5,172 nt of DNA from an uncultured Christensenella sp. (GTDB lineage Bacteria > Bacillota > Clostridia > Christensenellales > Borkfalkiaceae): assembly GCA_905212395.1 (NCBI GenBank), contig CAJMEI010000091.1, positions 1 to 5,172 on the forward strand. The letters are read 5' to 3'. Both the position numbers and the translations under genes were made by a program. The notes beneath the pieces are model-generated. The model did not search any database and had not been told where the DNA came from. It saw nothing but the letters and a program-made list of their open reading frames with translations. This document shows positions 1-5,172 of this stretch, piece by piece (the stretch's first letter is position 1; each line of letters opens with the position of its first letter).

Positions 1-271
1 GTAAAAGTTCTTTTTGTTTAATCATTTCCACGCTTTTAACTCCGACCGATTTAGAAGCCTTTTTTAAATTGAGAGCGCAGTTGACGGGTATTACGAATAC
101 AAAGTGTTCGTTTGTGTTGGCTACCGTTACCAAAGTTTTAAAAACCGAGCTTTCGTCTTGGTTTAACAGTTTTGCTACGCTTTTTCCGTCCGTAACCGTT
201 TTATCGTATTCGTAAAACGAATAGGGAATTTTGGCTACGTCTAATAATCTCATTACGTTAGTTTTTTCCAT
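1..271 (-). CDS. ybaK: YbaK/EbsC-family Cys-tRNA(Pro) deacylase, N-terminal part (cut by window edge)
   Basis: This frame is open from the ATG at 271 to the left edge and gives the first 90 residues. The family is about 155-160 residues long, so roughly 40% is missing. The start MEKTNVMRLLD, the FKTLV segment (residues 44-48), FVFVIP (57-62), the LKKASKSVG stretch (69-77) and VEMI (81-84) match the YbaK family in order and spacing. Lys45 in FKTLV corresponds to the conserved active-site lysine of the family. Known members are cytoplasmic and hydrolyse Cys-tRNA(Pro) mischarged by prolyl-tRNA synthetase; relatives in the same superfamily edit other aminoacyl-tRNAs, so exact specificity is inferred. 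It begins 12 bases after the aminotransferase stop with no recognisable Shine-Dalgarno site, which suggests coupled translation as the last visible gene of the operon. The first ATG is preferred over the in-frame ATG at codon 7 because family members begin this way. Confidence 0.88.
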   Translation of the reverse strand, partial: MEKTNVMRLLDVAKIPYSFYEYDKTVTDGKSVAKLLNQDESSVFKTLVTVANTNEHFVFVIPVNCALNLKKASKSVGVKSVEMIKQKELL

Positions 272-283
272 ATAAAATAATTT

Positions 284-1465
284 CTAATTTGATTTATGTT
301 CTTTAACAAATTCTTCTATTAAATCAAGCGCCTTTTTTAAAGCGTTCATAGAGTAAGCGTAGCTTATTCTTATGTAGTTGCATTTACCTTCTACGAACGC
401 TGACCCGGGAACGACCGCTACCGATTTTTCGTTTAAAAGTTTTTCGGTAAATTCGTCGCCGTCCATATTTAATGCGGAAACGTCGGGGAAGGCGTAAAAC
501 GCTCCTTTGGGTTCGAAACACTTTAATCCCATAGAATTTAGCCTTGATACGACGTATCTTCTTCTAACGTCGTATTCGCTAGTCATTTCTTCTACCGAAC
601 TAAACCCGTCCGAAAAGCTTTGTTCTAACATTGCTACGCCCGCGTATTGACTTACGGAAGGCGCGCAAATAATTCCGTATTGATGTATTTTTTTAACGAC
701 TTTAATTATTTCTTCGGGGGCGAGCATAAAGCCCAATCTCCAACCCGTCATTGCAAACGCCTTAGAAAATCCGTTTATAACGATACATCTTTCCTGCATA
801 TTATCTAAACTTGCTATGGAGCAATGTCTTTGTCCGTAGGTGAGTTCGCTATAAATTTCGTCCGAAATAACGAATAAATCGTGTTTTAAAATTACTTTAG
901 AAATTTCTTCCAACTGCTCTTTTGTCATAATTGCGCCCGTAGGATTGTTTGGATATGGCAAAATTAAAACTTTGGTTTTTGGAGTAATGTGCTCTTCTAA
1001 AGATTTAGCCGTAAGCGAAAAATTATTTTCCGCAAAACATTCTACGCCTATCGGTACGCCCCCTGCAAGCGATATACAAGGCGCGTAAGAAACGTATGAC
1101 GGAAGCGGAACTAAAACTTCGTCTCCATAGGATATTAAAGCTCTTAAAGAAATATCTATCGCTTCGCTTGCGCCTACCGTAATTAAGCACTGTTCGTCGG
1201 AGTATTTTACGTTGTAGCGTTGCTTATAATAATCGCAACAAAGTTGCCTTAACTTAGGAAGTCCTGCATTTCCCGTATATTGCGTATAACCCTTTTTAAT
1301 CGTTCTTATAGCGGTATCTCTTGCAATCCAAGGCGTGTCGAAATCGGGTTCGCCTACGCCTAAGGAAATAACGTCGTCGCGTTCGGCAGCGATGTCGAAA
1401 AACTTTCTTATTCCGCTGGGTTTTATATTTTTTGCGGTCGGGTTTAAAAATTTTGAATAATCCAT
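284..1465 (-). CDS. PLP-dependent class I/II aminotransferase (PatA/AspC-like, subgroup I-gamma)
   Basis: A complete 393-residue cytoplasmic fold-type I aminotransferase of normal family length. All expected elements are present: the N-terminal SGIRKF and GEPDFDTP (38-45) substrate-side segment, YTGNAGLPKLR (63-73), the cofactor-phosphate loop VGASEAID (97-104), PYPNNPTG (170-177) with Asn174, SDEIY (201-205) with Asp202 and Tyr205 contacting the PLP ring, SKAFAMTGWRLG (234-245) with Lys235 forming the Schiff base and Arg243, and YIRISYA (364-370) with Arg366 expected to bind the substrate carboxylate. The start region and the HQYG..CAPSVSQYA segment look close to Bacillus subtilis PatA. Members use aspartate, aromatic amino acids or N-acetyl-diaminopimelate, so the substrate cannot be assigned. 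The gene starts 2 bases after the Lrp-type regulator's stop; only a weak GAG lies upstream, so coupled translation is likely. Pairing with an Lrp-family gene suggests amino-acid-responsive control. Confidence 0.93.
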   Translation of the reverse strand: MDYSKFLNPTAKNIKPSGIRKFFDIAAERDDVISLGVGEPDFDTPWIARDTAIRTIKKGYTQYTGNAGLPKLRQLCCDYYKQRYNVKYSDEQCLITVGASEAIDISLRALISYGDEVLVPLPSYVSYAPCISLAGGVPIGVECFAENNFSLTAKSLEEHITPKTKVLILPYPNNPTGAIMTKEQLEEISKVILKHDLFVISDEIYSELTYGQRHCSIASLDNMQERCIVINGFSKAFAMTGWRLGFMLAPEEIIKVVKKIHQYGIICAPSVSQYAGVAMLEQSFSDGFSSVEEMTSEYDVRRRYVVSRLNSMGLKCFEPKGAFYAFPDVSALNMDGDEFTEKLLNEKSVAVVPGSAFVEGKCNYIRISYAYSMNALKKALDLIEEFVKEHKSN

Positions 1466-1467
1466 TT

Positions 1468-1956
1468 TTACTCGTGAATAACTAAACGACGGTTATCGTC
1501 GTCAGTCATTATAACTCCGCCTTCTTTGTATTGTTTCATTATAAAATGAGTAGTCGTACCTGCAACTCCGTCTATGGTGGAAAGTCTTTCGCTTACAAAT
1601 AGAGACACGTCCCTTACGGTTTTGCTTTCAAGCTGAATACATAAATCGTAAGTGCCACTCATTAAATAAACGGATTTAACTTCGGGAAGGTTATAAATCT
1701 CGCTTGCGATTGCGTCAAAACCGCTTCTCGCTTGCGGAGTGCATTTAACTTCTATTAAAGCGTCAACGAAGTCTTCTCCCGTTTTTTCGGTGTTTACGAT
1801 TGCCGAATATTTAACGATTATACCTTTTTTTTCTAGCGAAGAAATAGTTTTTGCAACGGTTTCTTCATCGCTTGCAAGCATTACCGCTAATTGAGAAGCG
1901 GTATATCTTGCGTCTTCTTTAAGTAAGTTTAAAATACTTTTTTCTAATTTAGTCAT
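1468..1956 (-). CDS. Lrp/AsnC-family transcriptional regulator
   Basis: A complete 162-residue protein of typical Lrp/AsnC length. Residues about 4-50 form the N-terminal winged helix-turn-helix (LEKSILNLLKEDARYTASQLA, then a second helix around TVAKTISSLEKKGII). Residues about 62-145 form the RAM/AsnC effector and oligomerisation domain, with the beta strand FVDALIEVKC, the segment LPEVKSVYLMSGTYDLCIQLE and the conserved GTYDL (101-105). A charged 17-residue tail (146-162, with TDDDNRR) follows. Lrp proteins bind DNA as dimers to octamers and respond to amino acids; the ligand here is unknown. A strong AGGAG site supports the start. The gene lies 8 bases after the ATPase stop and 2 bases before the aminotransferase, so it probably controls the aminotransferase or the whole operon by sensing its substrate or product (inference). 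Confidence 0.92.
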   Translation of the reverse strand: MTKLEKSILNLLKEDARYTASQLAVMLASDEETVAKTISSLEKKGIIVKYSAIVNTEKTGEDFVDALIEVKCTPQARSGFDAIASEIYNLPEVKSVYLMSGTYDLCIQLESKTVRDVSLFVSERLSTIDGVAGTTTHFIMKQYKEGGVIMTDDDNRRLVIHE

Positions 1957-1960
1957 AATT

Positions 1961-1966
1961 TCTCCT
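1961..1966 (-). promoter_or_regulatory. Ribosome binding site of the Lrp-type gene, overlapping the ATPase stop
   Basis: On the coding strand the sequence reads TAGGAGAAATTATG: a perfect AGGAGA lies 4 bases before the ATG at 1956. Its first two bases are the last two of the ATPase TAG stop (1965-1967). A ribosome finishing the ATPase therefore sits directly on this site, which favours coupled translation. Confidence 0.8.
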
Positions 1967-4900
1967 ATTTACTTAAAAGCTCTTCATCGGCGTTTATTTT
2001 TATCTTTCCTAAAATCGTGGTGAACATTTTGAGTAATGGGAAGTTAAGTTGAATCATACAAAGTACGATTAGCAAATACTTCCAATTATCGTCTTGCGTG
2101 ATAGTAATTTTCGCAAGTCCGAAAACATTTTGCAAGCAAAACGCCCATACCAGCGAAAGTATTAAAATGGAGCTATAAAGTATTCCCTTATATACGTCCA
2201 TAGGTTCGCAAACTCTATAAAGGTAAACCATTCCGCCGAAAGTTATCAAATAAACTTGCATAGTTTCTTCTATATCGTCGGGGATAGTAAGACCTATATA
2301 TTTCGTTATAATTTGCAACGCGTAAATGTTAAATACTAAAATTAAAGCTCCCGGCAATGCGTTAGAAAATACTTTTTGTAAAAAGCTTCCTTTAACACGA
2401 TTGTTATTCGGTTGCAGTGATAAAAAGAACGACCCCATACCTATTACTAGGAATTCGAGAGCTATCATCTTTCCCGTTGTGAACGGATACGCAACTTGCG
2501 AGCAAATCGAAATCAACGCGAATATTAGCGTAAACAGCGTTTTCATAAGGTATAAAGAGCTTGATTGTTGAATATTGTTTATAACCCTTCTACCTTCTTT
2601 AACTACTAACGGCATAGAGTTAAAGTTGTTGTCCATAAGCACCAAATGGGCGATATTTCTAGTCGCGTCGCTACCCGAAGCTACCGTAATGGAGCAATCG
2701 GATTCTTTCATCGCTAAAATATCGTTTACGCCGTCGCCCGTCATTGCAACGGTGTGTCCTTGCGCTTTTAAGGCTTTAACCAAAACTGCTTTTTGTTCGG
2801 GTGTAACCCTGCCGAATACCGTATACTTCGTAGCTATTTCAAATACTTCTTTATTGTTTAATCCGTCTAAGTTTATAAACGCTTCGCTGTGTTCTACGCC
2901 CGCTCTTTTTGCAATTTCGGAAACCGTAATGGGGTCGTCTCCCGAAATTACTTTAACCATAACGCCGTTGTCTTTAAACCATTTAATGGTTTTTATAGCG
3001 TCCGCCCTTATGTTATCGTTTAATATAATCAACGCTATAGGCTTTAAGTTGGTCGGAACTTTATCGGACGTCATTTCGACGGGGGAGTGCGCTAAAAGCA
3101 AAACTCTTGCGCCGAGCAACATATTTTGTTGAATAATAATTCTAACTTTATTAGGAAGATTTTTTATTACGAAATCGGGCGCGCCCAAAACGTAAGTTCC
3201 GTAGTCAATAAATGACACTGCGGAGTATTTTCTGTCGGACGAAAACGGCAATATTTTCTTTGGCGACATTGCCAAGCTTAAATCGAAATATTCGTTTAAA
3301 GCAATACTCGTCATATTGTTATCTCTTAACGCGTTTTGCATAGAACCGACTATATCCCTTAAAGGCATAATCGTCGGACTTAACTGAACTACGCTACTAA
3401 CGTTCATGTGTCCGTCCGTAATAGTTCCCGTTTTATCTAGGCACAATACGTCTATTCTCGCAAGCATTTCAAGCGAATACATATCTTGAACCAAGGTGTG
3501 TTTTTTGCTTAGCCTTATAACGCCTACGGCAAGAGCCATAGAAGTTAATAAAAACATTCCCGAAGGTATCATTCCTATTACTACGCTTACCGTTTGCGGA
3601 ACTGCTTTCTGTAGAATTTCAAATTTAGTGGCGTTTGCCATTTCAGCCGTTTTGGAAATTACGGCGTAGTTTACTATACCCATTAAAGCCGATACGGGAA
3701 TTATCAACAACCCTACGGTTTTAATAATGGTGTTCATAGTGTTGAGTAGTTGAGAAGAGGATTTTTTAAACCTCTTTGCTTTTGCGGATAATCTTTGAAT
3801 GTAGCAATCGTCGCCGATACGGTCTATTCTAATATAACAAGAACCGCTTGAAATATAAGTTCCCGCGTAAACCTTATCGCCTACGGACTTTTTAACCGCT
3901 ACCGATTCTCCCGTCAGTAAAGATTCGTTTACGTCGGCTTCGCCCGAAATTAAAACGCTGTCGCAGGGGATTTGGTTTCCCGTAGTTAATAATACTACGT
4001 CGTTTAAAACCAAGTCTTTGGTTTGAACTTCTATTTGAACTCCGTTTCGCACGACTTTGGACATAGGTACTTTTACCAAAGATAGTTTCTCAACCGTAAT
4101 TTTAGAACGAATTTCTTGGAAAATTCCTATCGCAAGGTTAATAACGTAAACTACTACGAAGAAAAAGTCGGTAATATTGGAATCTTTTACCAAACTAAGC
4201 GCTATTACGCATAATACGCACAATAAGTTAAAAAACGTAAAAAGGTTTCCGCAAATAATTTGTGCGTAAGATTTAGAATATTTATTTTTAACTAAATTCG
4301 TTAAACCTTCCGCCTGTCTTTTTTCTACCTGAGAAGTCGTAAGCCCTTCCGTTTGCGTGGGGGTATATTGTTCTATTTTGGTATACTTTTCGTCGGTCGT
4401 GTCGATAATTTCTTTGGTTTCTAAAAGAATACGGAGTTGCCTTTCTTTTTCTTTTTGACGTTTTAACTCTAGTTTTTGTTTTCTTTTAAATTGCTTTAAA
4501 GTAAGTATCGGTTCGTCTTCTTGTTTTTTTTCTGGTTCTAGCGGAACGCTTACGGGAATAGCGGGAGCAACTAATTTTTTGCTAGTATACTTTCTTTTCG
4601 GTTTTGGATTTTCGCTTTTTTCCGTTTCGACCAAGTTTTCAACCGACCCCTCCGAAACGCTATTTTCGTCTAAAATATTCGTTATATATAAATTTTCTTT
4701 TTGTTTTGCTAATCTATTTTTCGAACTTTTGCCTTTTTCGTCTACGGTATTTAAGTTTGATTGATTTTCGCCAGTTTCGGTTTTCGTCGCATCTTCCGTC
4801 GTAAACGCTTGTTCGGCAGTATTGCTTAAAGAGTTTTGCGTGTTTTTCTTGCGAGTTCTCTTTACGGGAGCTTTTTCGTTTGTCGCGTCTTCTTGAGCAA

Positions 4901-4994
4901 GCGAAACGATAGATTGGACTAATTCGTTCGTTTCAGGTAAATTTTGTTCTGTCGCTTTTTTACGAACGGTTTTTTTCTGTTCGGTGTCCGCCAT
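1965..4994 (-). CDS. P-type cation-transporting ATPase, CtpE/Exp7-like, with long charged N-terminal extension
   Basis: A 1009-residue integral membrane ATP-driven cation pump. Residues 1-205 are a hydrophilic, low-complexity Lys/Glu/Thr-rich extension without membrane segments. The usual core starts near 206-240 (EGLTTSQVEKRQAEGLTN). TM1-2 lie at about 247-294. The actuator domain has TGES at 361-364. TM3-4 lie at about 421-492, with PSGM at 477-480 where many pumps have PEGL. DKTGT at 520-524 gives the phosphorylated Asp520. The short nucleotide domain has PFSSDRK (583-589) and LGAPDF (603-608). The P-domain has SGDDP (684-688), GRVTPEQK (728-735) and TGDGVND (752-758). About six C-terminal membrane segments lie between 812 and 989, including LEFLVIGMGSFFLSLQPN. 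All catalytic residues are intact. The layout resembles mycobacterial CtpE (calcium uptake) and pneumococcal Exp7, but the ion transported here is not proven. The start is supported by a strong ribosome site. It lies 12 bases after the HTH gene and 8 bases before the Lrp gene. Confidence 0.93.
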   Translation of the reverse strand: MADTEQKKTVRKKATEQNLPETNELVQSIVSLAQEDATNEKAPVKRTRKKNTQNSLSNTAEQAFTTEDATKTETGENQSNLNTVDEKGKSSKNRLAKQKENLYITNILDENSVSEGSVENLVETEKSENPKPKRKYTSKKLVAPAIPVSVPLEPEKKQEDEPILTLKQFKRKQKLELKRQKEKERQLRILLETKEIIDTTDEKYTKIEQYTPTQTEGLTTSQVEKRQAEGLTNLVKNKYSKSYAQIICGNLFTFFNLLCVLCVIALSLVKDSNITDFFFVVVYVINLAIGIFQEIRSKITVEKLSLVKVPMSKVVRNGVQIEVQTKDLVLNDVVLLTTGNQIPCDSVLISGEADVNESLLTGESVAVKKSVGDKVYAGTYISSGSCYIRIDRIGDDCYIQRLSAKAKRFKKSSSQLLNTMNTIIKTVGLLIIPVSALMGIVNYAVISKTAEMANATKFEILQKAVPQTVSVVIGMIPSGMFLLTSMALAVGVIRLSKKHTLVQDMYSLEMLARIDVLCLDKTGTITDGHMNVSSVVQLSPTIMPLRDIVGSMQNALRDNNMTSIALNEYFDLSLAMSPKKILPFSSDRKYSAVSFIDYGTYVLGAPDFVIKNLPNKVRIIIQQNMLLGARVLLLAHSPVEMTSDKVPTNLKPIALIILNDNIRADAIKTIKWFKDNGVMVKVISGDDPITVSEIAKRAGVEHSEAFINLDGLNNKEVFEIATKYTVFGRVTPEQKAVLVKALKAQGHTVAMTGDGVNDILAMKESDCSITVASGSDATRNIAHLVLMDNNFNSMPLVVKEGRRVINNIQQSSSLYLMKTLFTLIFALISICSQVAYPFTTGKMIALEFLVIGMGSFFLSLQPNNNRVKGSFLQKVFSNALPGALILVFNIYALQIITKYIGLTIPDDIEETMQVYLITFGGMVYLYRVCEPMDVYKGILYSSILILSLVWAFCLQNVFGLAKITITQDDNWKYLLIVLCMIQLNFPLLKMFTTILGKIKINADEELLSK

Positions 4995-5000
4995 TTAATT

Positions 5001-5007
5001 TCTCCTT
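5001..5007 (-). promoter_or_regulatory. Ribosome binding site of the P-type ATPase, abutting the upstream stop
   Basis: The coding strand reads TAAAGGAGAAATTAAATG. AAGGAGA lies 6 bases before the ATG at 4994 and follows directly from, and shares a base with, the TAA stop (5007-5009) of the HTH gene. This fixes the ATPase start and therefore shows that the unusual N-terminal extension is probably translated. The 10-base string AGGAGAAATT recurs exactly at the ATPase-Lrp junction. Confidence 0.82.
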
Positions 5008-5172
5008 TATACATTTTTCTTCAAATAACGATAAACTGTTGGTTCAGATACCGCTAATTTTTCAGCCACTAATACAATAGCACCTTTTACCTTAAATGTC
5101 CCTTTTTCTTGTAAATATTTTTCCGCTTTTACTAATGACATTATCTTATGTTCCTTTATCCTTTTGTCCGTA
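5007..5172 (-). CDS. YheO-type helix-turn-helix regulator, C-terminal part (cut by window edge)
   Basis: The frame is open from the right edge to the TAA at 5007-5009, giving 54 residues. The segment KYLQEKGTFKVKGAIVLVAEKLAVSEPTVYRYLKKN matches the C-terminal DNA-binding domain of YheO/DprT-type regulators, where an (N/Q)EKGxFxxKGAVxxVAxxLxVSExTVYRYL pattern is characteristic. The first helix is VKGAIVLVAEKL and the recognition helix is SEPTVYRYLKK. Full-length members carry an N-terminal PAS-like sensor domain that would lie outside the window. An internal ATG at 5141 preceded by AAAGGAA about 10 bases away could instead start a 44-residue stand-alone HTH; the open frame upstream cannot settle this. 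It sits 12 bases before the ATPase and probably shares its transcript, so it is a candidate regulator of the pump (inference). Confidence 0.75.
   Translation of the reverse strand, partial: TDKRIKEHKIMSLVKAEKYLQEKGTFKVKGAIVLVAEKLAVSEPTVYRYLKKNV

Noticed and set aside
600..610. Possible assignment of the aminotransferase to patA, or to a specific substrate
   Set aside because: The resemblance to Bacillus PatA is from memory and class I-gamma enzymes are too similar in motifs. Without alignment or genetics the symbol would be a guess.
1957..2000. Terminator or promoter between the ATPase and Lrp genes
   Set aside because: Only 8 bases separate the genes and they hold the ribosome site. There is no hairpin with a T-run, and no room for -35/-10 boxes except inside the ATPase coding sequence.
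2326..3132. Plus-strand open frames of 81 and 185 residues opposite the ATPase
   Set aside because: They lie entirely inside the ATPase gene, show no recognisable domain or ribosome site, and are explained as antisense shadows of a strongly conserved coding region.
3177..3188. KGAPE nucleotide-site motif changed to LGAPD as a sign of a defective ATPase
   Set aside because: The Gly-Ala-Pro core is intact, every other catalytic motif is present, and bacterial pumps of the CtpE/Exp7 type tolerate a non-lysine here as far as I recall. It is not evidence of inactivity.
4579..4804. Plus-strand open frames of 61 and 66 residues opposite the ATPase extension
   Set aside because: They are Phe/Ser-rich because they mirror Lys/Glu/Arg codons of the low-complexity arm, and they overlap each other in different frames. 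They look like shadows.

Overview
The window is one tightly packed run of five genes, all read from the minus strand (right to left). Both outer genes are cut by the window edges. The DNA is AT-rich, uses Lys/Glu/Ile-rich proteins and has strong AGGAG ribosome sites. The protein families resemble those of Firmicutes/Clostridia, so an anaerobic low-GC Firmicute, perhaps an uncultured one, is the best guess. The lineage cannot be fixed from this sequence alone.

In the order of transcription: (1) 5007-5172, the C-terminal end of a YheO-type helix-turn-helix regulator, or possibly a very small stand-alone HTH protein; (2) 1965-4994, a 1009-residue P-type ATPase whose core looks like the CtpE/Exp7 branch of cation pumps, preceded by an unusual charged, low-complexity N-terminal extension of about 205 residues; (3) 1468-1956, an Lrp/AsnC-family regulator; (4) 284-1465, a PLP-dependent class I aminotransferase resembling Bacillus PatA; (5) 1-271, the N-terminal 90 residues of a YbaK/EbsC-type Cys-tRNA(Pro) deacylase.

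The gaps between genes are 12, 8, 2 and 12 bases. There is no room for a promoter or terminator between them, so the set is very probably one transcript. The first two junctions in the direction of transcription carry the same ribosome-site string (AGGAGAAATT) touching or overlapping the upstream stop codon. The last two junctions have no good ribosome site and probably rely on translational coupling. No stretch over 300 bases lacks a gene, and I see no RNA gene, CRISPR array, mobile element or terminator.

Functionally the right part is a regulator plus a cation pump. The left part is amino-acid related: an amino-acid-sensing regulator, an aminotransferase and a tRNA-editing enzyme. The Lrp-aminotransferase pair makes sense as a local regulatory unit. 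The link between it and the ATPase is not obvious. The most unusual item is the N-terminal extension of the ATPase. I do not see convincing evidence for a wholly new system.
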